A stretch of 41,490 bases of DNA, taken from positions 1 to 41,490 of the forward strand of contig JANBPT010000360.1 of NCBI GenBank assembly GCA_027575765.1, given 5' to 3'. The notes under the pieces were generated by a model. It did not search any database and was not told where the DNA came from. It was given only the letters and a program-made list of their open reading frames with translations. Both the position numbers and the translations under genes were made by a program. The DNA comes from Tieghemiomyces parasiticus. Its lineage: Eukaryota; Kickxellomycota; Dimargaritomycetes; Dimargaritales; Dimargaritaceae. This document shows, piece after piece, positions 20,116-31,868 of the stretch. Position 1 is the first letter of the stretch. Each line of letters starts with the position of its first letter.

Positions 20116-23100
20116 GGTGCAAAATTATAATATGACAGGGGCAAAAGACGGACGGTCGAGGGCGGGGTACCGAGGGGCCAGAGAAGGAGAGGTAGAGTTG
20201 CGATGGTGCGTTGAACCAATGATTAAAGATTGGATAAAATAGTACAGGAACTAGGATAGATTAAGGTACAGGAACAGGGCGACGGACTATTGAGGCCCAA
20301 CAGATATGGCTATAAAGCTTTACGAAGGCGCCAGAGGGGGGTGCCTTTTGTATACGGTCTGAGGATGATGTGGCCACGATGAAAGGAGCGATATGGAAGG
20401 TAGATGAGCATCAGGATGTGTTAATAAGTGTGGGGATAATGTTTCGGCATACCACAATGCGTCCCCCTAGCATCACTCTCGACCAGGGGGCTAGGACACA
20501 AGGAGTGGGTTGGCGCACCAACGCCAAACGGGGGATTGACAGCCTAAAGCCTTGGGAAAATGTGCACAGGTTGAGGAAAGGGAGAACGCAAACAGAAAAG
20601 CCCTGAGTAGAGTTGAAAGTGCCAATCAACTCCAAATGGAATCATCAGGAGACTTCAAGGTCGATGAAACACCGGCAGCTTTTCTTCTAAGGCGGGATGA
20701 TCGGATAGAGGACAGTGCAGATAACGGCGAAGTGGGTATATCGCACGGGAGGCGTGACAAACCCCGTGAGTAGTAATGTCAGGCAGAGCCATGCCGCGGC
20801 CCACCGTTCCCTGCAAAGCCCGGTAAATTGGGTAGCCGCGGTCGCCCAAAAGGGGAAGATAACACCGGCGACGAAATAAAAAATGACGATACAGCCAATT
20901 GAAAGGAACGTTGACTGTGTACTCGCCTGGGTTGGCTCCTACTAGCCCAGATCCTGCCTTGCGGGATTTGGTGGTTAACGAACCGCAAGCTGATCAATGA
21001 ATAGTAGACGAGGTGATCCAGACAGAGGTAGGCGGTAATTTTGATAACAAGGGGAAGGTGGGGCAAGTCAGACACGACCAGCCTACCGTGAATGGCTAAG
21101 AATTCGAAGCCGGAGCTACGATGCAACTCCTAAATTGAGGGCCAAGGCAAAGAAAAGAGGTGGAGCAGGTGAAACTACTTAAACTAGAAACTGATACAAC
21201 GGGATGCCCAGAGTGACCACAATACCTCCCACTCTCCACCCTGGCCCACTCGTACTCAACCCTGCCTGGGAAGTGGTGAAAACATGCCAGGGTGGACTGC
21301 GATGTGATCGGCTTGGGGAGAGGGATCGTCACGATGGGAGGAGATGAACCAACGATGGACAGGAGAGAGACTGGGAGAGAAGCGCCTCAACTGGAGCACA
21401 GAGTGTGGGATGGTACTAAAGAAGGCAGGGAAATGCAGTGCTGACGAGGGACAGACAGCAGGTAAACTTACCAAGTTATAGAGGCTAAGGATGCCTTTGA
21501 AGCGGCCAAGCGTAGCAAGGTTGGCTAATTTATACCTCAAACTCTCAAGAATAAGGCTGGGAGTTTATCGGAGCATAAGGATACCGAACGGGGACTGATT
21601 AGCCGAGTAATTGTCCAAAGAGAGGAAGGGCAATGACAATAGGCTGACGGATCCAGGGGTCAACGATGCACGTCGAAAAATACCGGGTCGATTTGGACAG
21701 CTAAGCACAAGGGTTGTGGGGTAGTCTTGAAGCTGACCACAGCGGGGATGTCAAGGCCGGCGGATAGAGAATGGAGTGAACTAACGGTGCCTAAAGTCGT
21801 GGTGCGGGGGAGGGGGTCCCACGATAACAGGGGAGGCTTGGTGTATTTGCTAGGGGAAAAGCGGTGGTCACCGGACCGGGCAGGCGGACTTATATATGTG
21901 GCGTGGAAGTGGCAGAGAAAAGTTGGATCGTGAGCGAGAAGAGAGGGGCGCAGAAAACCGACAATGTATGCAACCCGAAGCGGACAAAAAATTGGTACGC
22001 GGGTGAGGGAAGGTTAAAATAAAACAAGTAAAAAGCTATACGCATACAGTGTGCGGTCGTTGGGGCAAAACAAAGGCGGTTTACAAGAGGTCGGAGGCTC
22101 GGACGCCACCACGACAGTGAGGATGGCGGTTGTGGCGGGAAGGTGGGAGATGTAACGGGTTGACAGATCTACTGCTATAGTCACCGATACATGCGCACTA
22201 CAGGAAGTATTTTTGGAGAGGGTACAGCGGTGGCTGGAGGACTGGTGGATTAAAAGAGTTGGTGTACAAAGATGCTGGGGCCCTGGAAAACAGCGAGGGG
22301 CCGGTGGACGTCGAATGAAAGAGGAGAGGAGTGCACAGCTACTATCGTGTCGGGCTTGGGATACGGCTGTCCCGGGCGAGGACAAGCCCGGGATTATATA
22401 GTCCGGCGCGATGGGCCAGGGGCTGTCGCTTCCCAGGCAGGGCGTGCGAGAGACCAACAATATAGGAAGGTGGACAGGTAGAGGAAAACAATCCGGACAC
22501 TACCACAAGCAGGGGGTGAGGCGAATAAGATGGCAGTGTGGCAAGGTGCACCTATTAAAAGAAATATACATATACAGGTCCAGGTGGCAGGAGGCGGGAC
22601 GGATGTGCGAGAGGTGGGGGGCGAGATGGGAGGATTTGCCGGCAGTTTTTTTTTCTGCATCCTCTCTCCGCCCACCTTCCCCTGCCCATATTTGGCAATG
22701 ACCAATGCTTAGCAAAAGCTGGCCCAGGGCGGGAGTGCATCCTCCCTGCCGACCACTGGCCTCCAACCCATCAGACCAGGGGGGGGGTAGATGGCCACTT
22801 CCTTTAGATGTACAGGGCCTGCAAGTGTGGCTATCGAGGACCCGAGCCGTGAATCGTGGGACTACTGAAGAGATTGTGCAGAAAAGAAGTCATGCGGCCA
22901 AATTAAGGTCGGCGCGGGGGAGGGAGTGTAGGTGCGAGAGGGAGGCGACGGGGAGAGCCTGGAGGACTTTGCGGCCCGGGAGAAACATCGGAGGGCCAGC
23001 GGCGGCCGAAACTGTGAAGGCTGGTAGGTCAAGAGATAAATATCCGCCCAGCGGCAAATCTGAGCCACGAGAGAGGGCAGGTAGGCAGGTGCAAAGCGGA

Positions 23101-26100
23101 CAGGTGAAAGGCAGGCCACATCCCCCCTCTATCCTCGCGGTTTCGTACCCCGAATGGACTGCCAACCTCGTAAACGTGCGAGGGTCGCGCGGACCACACC
23201 ACGTTCCATTGGTTCGGATCGCAGCCAAGACCTGCGAGTCCCAGCCACTGTCATAGGGTCCGGTCCCTCCTCCACTGCCAGGGAAAGGTGTCAGCTAAAC
23301 CTCGACTGACAGTGGACGCTAGGAGCGGAGGCGGATATTCTCACTCGGGGCCCGCTCGAACTCACATCTCGCTGGCCTGCCCCGACCCTTCTCTCGAGCT
23401 CTCTCCCCCAGTCGTCCCCAAGCCAAAAGCGACACTTCAACCCACTTACAATTTGTACGCCTTTGGTGATGATTAATAAGGAGGCTGAATCATTCAGTTT
23501 CGATAAGGTCTGGTAGATCCCGACCTCCGCCCAGCACATTGACGTGCCATTATAAGGAGACACGGGGCAACGCCGCATCGCCACGGCACCTGTCGCCGTT
23601 GATCGTAGCGATGGCTTTGGGAAATCAGGGGGCAGGATAGCTCTCCAGCGTGAGGAATATTCATGCCAGGCGTCGCCATTTCGCTTAACGGCACTGATCC
23701 ACCCGGAGAGCCACGCTGCACGTCGAAAAGGAATATCTGGGCCGCCATACATCAGGCTGCCCCCGCAAGCGTCAATTACGAAAGGCGAACTGGTGCCAAA
23801 CTAATCCCGTCCGTCCACCAACTCGAGGGCACCTTATTACTCCCCCCGGCACCAACGTCAGGAAGTACATGCCTCTGTTCTCCTCGCGTGGATACTCGTA
23901 TCCCTCCTTGGACGATTTCGCGATACCTCGGCAGTTTGGTGGCAATAATCTTTAAACTCACCCCCCCCTCACCCCTTGCCCGCTCCCCCCTTTGTCTATT
24001 ATGAAATCGTCTCCCCCCCCCTAATGAACCTAATGCCTATAACATGTGCCCACACCATGATGGAATAGCCGACAAGTAGCGTGCGACTACCTAGGCATGC
24101 TCCCTCATTCATCCAATGACCCAACAACCGCGTTCTACCCTACACCAACACTGGTTGGCCGGTTTGGGAGCTGAAGCGGGGAGACAGGCAAAGCCCCCAT
24201 GTGCCCTATGTGCGGCACCCAGCCTATTAAGCAGGGCGAGTGCCACGGGGTCGAGGAGATCATTTGATTTCCACTCATCAACTATCCTTGCCTCCCACCA
24301 ATAGAAAATGGGTGATGAGAGAGAAAAGAAGAATAGTTCTAGCTGTCGGGGGGAGGGGAGGGCCCGCCGGCTTCATAGAATGCCCTGGTGGGGTGGGATG
24401 CGGCAAGCAGCAGACTGGCCGCCGCATGTGGCGTGCAGATATGGAGAGCGGGGACAATACCGGCTTAGCTTACGGAGTTGATTGGGCAGCCCTAGAAGCG
24501 GTCCTACCAAAATCGTCCTTAGCACGGCTTCTAATGTGCCAAGGCCCCATAGCCGCCGAATATAGCCAACGGGACGACGGATCGCTGCCCACTTGAATAG
24601 TCGCAATTGCCGGCCAGAATATTTTTAGCTTTGGGTCCGCGACCGGCGACAGGAAGGGTAGGGGCGCGATGTATTGGCGCATTAAAGAATATGAGCACAC
24701 GCAGGTTGGCCATCTGAGATCATTGGCGGGCCCGCCTACCTTCCTTCACGTTAAGAATGGTTCTGATGGAATCAACCGTTCTGGCAATGGGGCTTATCAT
24801 TTCCAACGTGTACTATTTTGCTGGCGAATGGTCCGGTGGGGAACCGGCTAAAACGGTCGGTGGCTTGGCGGTAGTTTATTATTACGTCCCCCTCTAGCCA
24901 TACATCCAAGTGAGATAATCAAAGTCAGGTATCCGAGGCATTCTAACAATGGCTGTCCAGCCCCATTGGACACACCTCTTAGCTTTTGCCTATCGGTTTC
25001 ACTAAAAATGTGAACAGGAGGGATCAACGGAGTAGAAGGGGGAGGGGCACCCACTACTGTATACATTCAGGAATGGGATTAAACAAACTGGAGAGCCTAC
25101 GGGGCTGTATCAAAAAATTCCTTACGCCACCAACTGAAACATGTTCCTCGGGCGGGCATCAGCCTCTCCGTCATTCACCGCAACCCCCCCCCCTTCTTCT
25201 TCAACACATTTTACCAAACGCGGCCAATGTCTCTTCGTTGAATTCAGAGGATAAATATATTTATATATATTGGACTCCTTAAGCCCCTCACCCTCAGACT
25301 ACCGGAGATCCTGCAATTCATCCCACTGGGAGAACTGTTGAGAACCCTGAATTTGTGACAGTTGAAAGCCGCGTTAAGTGTAACAACTCGTTAATTCGGT
25401 GTATGGAGGAGCCGGCTGGCTGCGATGTGAGTTTTTTTTTCTTCTTCTCCTTACTTTCTGCTCTATGTGTACCATGCTGCTGGGTCCAGAGTTCCCAACT
25501 CACGAAGGAACCGGTTGAATGCGTCATGCGTGTCATTACTATTCTCCGACTCCACTTAATACGTGTCTTGATGCCGGCATTCAGCTTCCTGGGGATAACA
25601 AGAAGGATGGTGGAGGGAGAATGTTAGGCATAAATTCACATCCAGGAGATGCGGGGGGATAAGCCTGGAATTGTCGCCTCGGGCTCAGTGATAGTGGACC
25701 GTATAGTCGGCCCTGCTGCCAATAGACATACACTATCTACCTAGAGGGGAGGTAGCGGTGGAATTGACCAACCTTGACTTCGGTTTCCCGAAAGTCGCGT
25801 TACAACGCCCCCTCCCCATCACTATCGTCTCTCCGCGGGTGGCTTGGTTCCAGAACTGCCAGGTTAAACTCCCCAAATAGGGAGGCGGTCCTAAGTAGGT
25901 AAAGTAGCTTTAGAAACCTTACCCGAGGTACTTTACATGCCAGTTTAGGATGGGGGTCCTGGGAACTCCCGAACCGACGAATTCATCTCTAGAGACCCAT
26001 ATTCAAGTCCGAACTTGGTTAAAGCCGACTAGCATTACCCTCTAACGGATCAGGCGCTTAGCTTCCCACTTCCCCAACGGCGGGTTTAGCCCAAGGCCTC

Positions 26101-27500
26101 AATACTAGCAACCAGAGTGGACGCTTTCGGGGTACATCCTTTTATTTTATTTGGCCGTCATTCACCATCTCTAAGCAATTGGGTAAACGATGGCTGAAGA
26201 ATGGTTTAAAGAGAAGGTTGGAGGCCAAGCGATTTGAAAATTGGTCATCGATGAGACTATTAAAGGTTTCGTGGCAATAAATATGGTCCAAGCGACATTC
26301 GGTCGAACCTGTAAGAGACTAGTAATGGCATCCATGGGTTGCTGTCATCCTTCCTGCCCTCTCCCCCTGTCCAAACTTCAGGAGCTGTATGACGTGGCTA
26401 AGATAGTAGGAGGGGAGAGTGGGGGGGGCGGTGGCGGTTACAGTGACACTCAGAGGTAAAGGGTGCTGCAGTAATCCCACGTTTGAATCTACTTTCTCAT
26501 ACCCTGCCCTTACCCCCTCAAACTCGACAAGTGAAGTCAATAGGGCCAACCAAAATAAAGGGTAATTGAATGGTGGTAGACACCGCTGGTGCCTATGTAT
26601 TTAGCTTTGTTATATAGGGGTCATATCGTGAAATAGAAAATTCCAGGTCCACCATAGCTGTCTGACCGGTCTAGGGAGAGCCCGATGGGAGGGGAGAATA
26701 GATACGAGCTAATATAATAGAATAACAATCTGAATGATACGAGCAAGCTTCCCCCCCCCCTCCCAACTCAGTCGCATTCTCCGAAACGCGCCACCCTTCG
26801 AATATATTACGGAGACTACCAGCGAGTCACTCTCATTTCATAAATACCTATCCGGAAGGTGCTTGCCACTCTAGAACCATGAAGCAGGACGCATTACAGT
26901 TCCCAGGAGTCCAACCAACGCAACTCCCATATACCTCACCCTACCCCGTTCTCAACGCTGCCTGACCGCGATAGGTCAGAGAAACGAAATCCCCTTATAT
27001 CAATGAGGGTCATTGACCCATCCCTGACATCACTTGACTTGAACCAGGCCGGGTGGCGGGGACAGGGATACGACAGCCTAATATAGGCTATTGGGTGACA
27101 ATGAGCGCCTTGTTTTATTTTGGTTTTTGTTATTAACAATAATTATAACATATTAGGGGTTTTTACGTCTTATAGTTGTTCCTGGGGTACCAATGCACTC
27201 TTTTTACGCTATAGCAGCATTACTAGTATACTTAACTTAAAACAGAATATGAGTTATGCGATGGGTGCAAATCCAAGGGTGAATCTATTGGAAAGAAAAC
27301 AGACACATTAAAGGATGAGCAGGGATTAGTCAACTTACGAGTTTCGAGGGGTTGATTGTTGGCATTTCAGCAGGCCGACCCCGCCTGGCCCTATGGTATC
27401 CTGGTGGACAATCTTGTCATTTTCCGGGGGTTGTGAGTTGTCAAAGGTAGGCAGGGCAGTAGTTGGATCGGTATGATTGATAATTGGAGTTACTGGTGGA
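20116..27500. other. Gene-free region, left part of an 11.75-kb desert
   Basis: No frame longer than 183 codons occurs, and none of the translations I read resembles a host protein. The first few hundred bases should hold the Sel1 gene's promoter. The rest is stop-rich sequence with homopolymer tracts (C9 at 24013, C10 at 25184, C10 at 26751) and a GC-rich hairpin at 22370-22393. Given the transposon relic just to the right, much of this may be old transposon DNA, but I could not identify other elements by eye. Confidence 0.5.
22370..22393. repeat. GC-rich inverted repeat (8-bp arms)
   Basis: TCCCGGGC and GCCCGGGA flank an 8-nt loop (GAGGACAA). A competing arm, CGGGCTT at 22351-22357, can pair with AAGCCCG at 22384-22390, so two mutually exclusive stems are possible. 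No gene is attached to it. Confidence 0.7.
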
Positions 27501-27530
27501 AGCGCGGTTACCGATTAGATTATTCGGAGG

Positions 27531-28871
27531 GACCCCTGGCTTGACAAGTCACAGCACCATCCTAAGTATAGGAACCGCCAAACGCTTCGGCTTTCACAAA
27601 TCTAAATCGTGTTTATTCAATATAGTTCCCATCACTCTGTATTACTCAGAGAGCTCTTTCTACCCGGCTATCGTAGCAGACTAACAAGTCATTTAGCTAG
27701 CTGCGATCGCCAGGTGTCCACAATCGCCTCTAGCATGCTAAACTGCTTACCCCTCAGCCGCTGGTTGGCCTTCCTAAACGGCCAGAAGTCACAAGGGGGC
27801 CAGATCAGCAGGACTGTAGGGAGGGGCTGGGATAAGTTTGACTCCGGCTCGGGGTATATAGCCATGGGAGGTGGCAACCCGATGTGGTGGTGCGCTATTG
27901 TGGTAGAGCCATGGGGGATGACAGTCCAAACCTCCGTGTGCCATAGACCGGGCCTTGAGTATGGGCTCGGACTCATACGCTATGTGGTCGCTGGCGGGGA
28001 CCGTGGAATCAAGGAAGGGGGGGCGATGCCCAGATGCATTAGAGCCTTTCTGGTAAAAGAAAATTGGCAGCAAAACCTTGGTCATCGCCTCGGCAGGTCT
28101 GAGTTGGAATAGGGTCACCTTGAGGGCACGACCTCCAGTGACCAGCACCAGCAGGAGGGTGGATTGTAAAGGTACACCTAAATCTCGTCACCTGTGATGA
28201 TGGAATCCAGCAGGTCTTCACTGGCCCCTGTCAAATTCCTTCAGGAACCCTGTGGCAATACGTACCCCGCTGGTGGCGCTGTCCATTGGTGAGGGTGTGG
28301 GGGAGGCCAGTAGTTGAGGAAGCTATACAGCCTCAGGTTCCTTTGCAGGGCATTGCGCATGGTACAAGGGGAATTATCAAAGACACGAGCTAGTTTAGCT
28401 GTCAGTCGAAGGTATTCCTCCCATTGTTATAAGGTTTATGACTCTGGAAATGCTAATATCATCCTCCGGGCGGTCAGATCGAGGGTCAACCTCAAGCGAG
28501 TAGCGCCCCATACGAAAGCGAGTTTTCCACTTGTTGACGGTGGTGAGGTAAGGGACAGCTGAGGCCAATGTGTTGGGCAGTTCAGATGAGATGTGATAAG
28601 CCTTGCAGCCCTTACAATAAAATTAATAAATAACGGTTCGCACATCGCGGTTGGTAAATTTAGGTGGTGTAGGAGATGGGGCTTCAGAAGCCGACATGAT
28701 GAAAAGGTAAAAATGCAAGTTGTGGCGTGAGGAATAGTCCAATTCTCACATGGTTTATATCTTTCGATTTCTTGCCTAAGACACACCTTGGCTTCATCTA
28801 CAACCCCAATATCTGAGCCCTCAAGCTAACCTTAGTAGGTGAATTTAGATGTACCTATACAAGTGGGGGTC
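27531..28871 (-). mobile_element. Decayed mariner-family (Tc1/mariner superfamily) DNA transposon
   Basis: The element is defined by the transposase relic at 27613-28697. At the outer flanks I see two imperfect inverted segments: GACCCCTGGCTTGACAAGTC at 27531-27550 on the plus strand, and GACCCCCACTTGTATAGGTA on the minus strand, reading inward from 28871. They share the GACCCC start and CTTG core. If these are the terminal inverted repeats, the element is about 1.34 kb, the usual mariner size. A TA follows the right end (28872-28873), as expected for TA target duplication, but no clear TA flanks the left end, so the exact borders are uncertain. Confidence 0.65.
27613..28697 (-). pseudogene. 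Mariner transposase relic with frameshifts and stops
   Basis: Reading the minus strand across frames recovers the parts of a mariner transposase in order. A start (MSASEAP, 28697) leads after a frameshift into KFTNRDVRTVI. The helix-turn-helix domain is at 28550-28458 (TVNKWKTRFRMGRYSLEVDP, then RSDRPEDD). Next come RNLRLYSFLNYW, PHTLTNGQRHQR and VRIATGFLKEFDRG in successive frames. The first catalytic block is LLDSIITGDE (Asp at 28189-28187), followed by a stop where the family has TW. AMTKVLLPIFFYQKG follows. The second block reads YHNSAPPHR, with His (27902-27900) for the catalytic Asp. The third is APPYSPADLAP, then after a shift DFWPFRKANQRLRGKQF. The family-type end GNYIE and a stop are at 27615-27613. 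At least five frame changes and several stops make it dead. The span, about 360 codons, is full length for mariner. Confidence 0.9.
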
Positions 28872-28874
28872 TAA

Positions 28875-29040
28875 CATTAGCTCATCAGGCTCAATTCGAA
28901 AGGCTGTGCACATTCTGAGGTCGGAAGATTGGCTCTCATTGAAACGCCCATTCAAAATCTAGCAGACCGCCATATCTCTTTGGTTTTTTTTGTTTTACCA
29001 CCCAATTCCACACAGTATACCTCTTGTTTATACTCGGTTA
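28875..29040 (+). pseudogene. Possible pogo/CENP-B-type transposase remnant (DDE_1)
   Basis: The plus strand here encodes HISLVFFVLPPNSTQYTS, which resembles the block around the third acidic residue of pogo/Tigger transposases (LxxLPPNSTxxxQPLD). It is preceded by SKGCAHSEVGRL, comparable to the DNCSAHS block. The expected QPLD is replaced by SCLYS, and the frame is lost further on. It begins within a few bases of the right end of the mariner relic, so the mariner copy may have inserted into it. No matching N-terminal part was found left of the mariner. The match rests on about 18 residues and could be chance. Confidence 0.4.
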
Positions 29041-31868
29041 GAGTACCCTTATTCCAACTGGGGGCCGGTATATCCATTGGACCCGCCTCGTGTAGAACCG
29101 ATGCTCATTAATACTTAGGCACAGGCTCACTTTACTCGGCAGGGGGGGGGGAGGTGCTGTCCTTATTTTTATGTTTGCATGAAAACCGGCTCGGCCGTGG
29201 CCTTAATTTATCACCTTGGTTTACACAATCTTCCGTGGTCGTACGTTGATGACATCATCCGCGACATTGAGGTTCCCAAATCTCGGACAACAATGGCCGG
29301 GGAATCCGTTTATTTATTATATTCAGACTTCCACAAGTCAACCATAAGACTGTGGATGGAAGGTTGAAGTAATACGGTTGCCGGATTTGGAACCATCCCC
29401 ATGCTTCACATCGGGCCCAACGATTAACCCCAGCAAGACTCCCTCTAATACCCCTACGGCACGCCTCGCTTTACTATACTATAGCACACACACACACACA
29501 CACCCTCAAGCCGCATGTATGTCAAAACCTCCAGGACTTGCATCTTCCTTATGACTCACGACCAGTAACCAGAACCACGCAACAATCTACGCTCACACCC
29601 CATGGCTACCCAACACCAAACAGATCCTAGCCAGACTATTTGAAACGCCAACAGGTAGCATCGCCAAGACTTAAACGTCATGTATTTGGCGACCTCGAGC
29701 CCCTGCTACGCCACCGTGGAGAAGCAAGCGACAGAGGAGAATAAAGGCTACCAGAAGTGACAGTCACAAGTAAGACGAGACTGGCTGATCCTTCTCACCT
29801 TCTCCTATTGATGAACAGAGCGTGGACAACGCCTCCCTCTAAAAGGTGGGGGGAAGGGAGGGGGTTGTTTCAGGATGCGGGGCCACCTTCACTTAATAGT
29901 AGGCGTTAGAATGAGCTGGAATATAAGAATGATGTATCTCCTATCTGTGTGTGTATAATGGGAGCTACCACAACGTTCCCTATGAGCGGGCTGGGGAAGG
30001 AGGAAAGTGAGGGAGAAATCCTAGGGTCTCAATCTGTATATCGCCATACCGTCCAAATTTCGAGAAGGATGCGCAATCATTTGAAAGTGCATGGCCCTTC
30101 CCCCTCCTTTCACACCAACCTTTATTACTATTATTTTTTTCAGGGTGCCACGAACATCGTAATCATAATATACAAACCAACGACAACAGATAAATCGCCT
30201 GAGATAGAGGCTCCCCCTCGCCTTTCACAGCATAGCTGTCGCATCCCACTCCTTTTCGCCCATTTCTCCTCCCCGCACCTTCTTACCCTTCAGTCTCCAC
30301 ATTAGTCCACCACACAGTCTCAAAATTGGCTCTTTATTCCACTATACTCTGTCTATTTGGTAAACTCAATACTTATTCTATTCTAATGACGAGCCTGGCC
30401 CGGTCCAGCCTGTACCCTCCTCCGAAATGGTAAAGAAGGTGACTGGCGGAAAACGGCAATGCTGGAAGTCCTCCTCTTCCTGCTCTTCTTCAGTAGCTAG
30501 TAGATTAGCAACAACCCCGGAATAGGCGTCTAGTACAAGAATTCTCCCCTCCCCGCCCTTCTAACGTGTACACACACACACAGTTTCCACCGCCAGGATC
30601 TGTGCCTAGTATGTCAGAAGTTCAGGAGGATCCCGTACTCCTCAGTGTGTCCTCTCACCATATATACTTCTCAAAATATTTACTACGAAGCACAAGGCAA
30701 TTATCACCCCCCCCGTTATTTGGTTGCTCTTACCTTCCCACTTACCAGTGATTCATCATCTTTAGGCATGGACAGGCAACAACCTCCACGCTAGCCAACG
30801 TATGACGTGGAGAAAGTGTTCCACATCAGGACTTGGCCACATGGGAAGCAATAGCCACAGTTCACTGGTGCTACCCATGCTACAATGCCATCCAGACTTC
30901 CCGAAGGATCTGGGGCTATGCGTGTGTAATATACTTGAATAACGGTTGCCTTTTAATGGGGGGTGGGGTCCTCTGCGGGACTATCTACAGTACATAAGCG
31001 AGTAACACCTATGGAAGTTGCCAATACACACGGGATATTTAGGGCAAGAGGAAAGACGACGGTGATGATTCCAGCCCATCCAACGCCCGCACGGGGCGCT
31101 TAGAGCATGGTAATGTGACAGAGATAGGGGAAGTTGTGTGGTGGAGGCGCGGGCAGCGCGAAGGATGACGGTGGGTGATGATGAATGGTAAAAAAGGGCA
31201 GATTAAAGGGGAAGAGAAATAAGTAGGAATTAAAGCAGAGGGTGCGATGGGAAAAGCATTGTACACGGAAATGGGGTGGGGGGTGGGATAGGATGATTCG
31301 GTGAAAGGGAGGTACAGGGTGGGGGGGGGGTTGGACCGTGCGGGACTAATCCCTAGTTCCACATGTCATGGTAGTCGTCTGAGTTAAAACTAAACGTCGG
31401 ATTGTATCTAGTAATGGAAATGAAATCGGATGGAGCGGGTGGGCAAGTGAAAGTGGCGTGGTTTGGTTAGTAACGTTGCTCAACAAGGAAGCTATGTAGG
31501 TAGGGGAATCGCATTTAACGCGGCACACATATAATACAGGGGCAACCGGGCGAACGGAGAGCCCTCATGTACCATACGGGACCCGCCAAACAGGTCACGT
31601 CGATGGCGCCGAGGACTCCCACTGCCACCGTCGCTTCCACCCTAGATAGGGCTCCTGACTGAGGCGAGGCACGACAATTTCCAATCTCTTTGTAATTCGC
31701 CCGAGACTTACCCCGCCCCTCTCGCTTAGCACTCTCTTAAAACACGTAACATCAGTGACGGAAGCCCCCCAAAAGAAGGCTCGTAAAGAACCAGCTCAAC
31801 CCCACCGACTAGGGAGCAAGGTTAAGGAAGTCGAGGAAGTGGGAAGGAAACACCACATACGCGGCCGC
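29041..31868. other. Gene-free region, right part of the desert
   Basis: No frame here resembles a known protein. It contains a G10 run at 29142-29151, a (CA)9 microsatellite at 29485-29503, a C8 run near 30709 and a G10 run at 31321-31330. The part next to 31868 is the 3' side of the bZIP gene. Confidence 0.5.
29485..29503. repeat. (CA)9 microsatellite
   Basis: Nine CA dinucleotides plus one C, uninterrupted, in gene-free DNA. Confidence 0.95.

Noticed and set aside
27000..27070. tRNA-like GGTTCAAGTC on the minus strand
   Set aside because: No A-box, no anticodon stem and no acceptor pairing around it.
29179..29367. YVDD in a short plus frame, as in reverse transcriptases
   Set aside because: Only four residues match; the hydrophobic strand on both sides and all other reverse-transcriptase motifs are missing.
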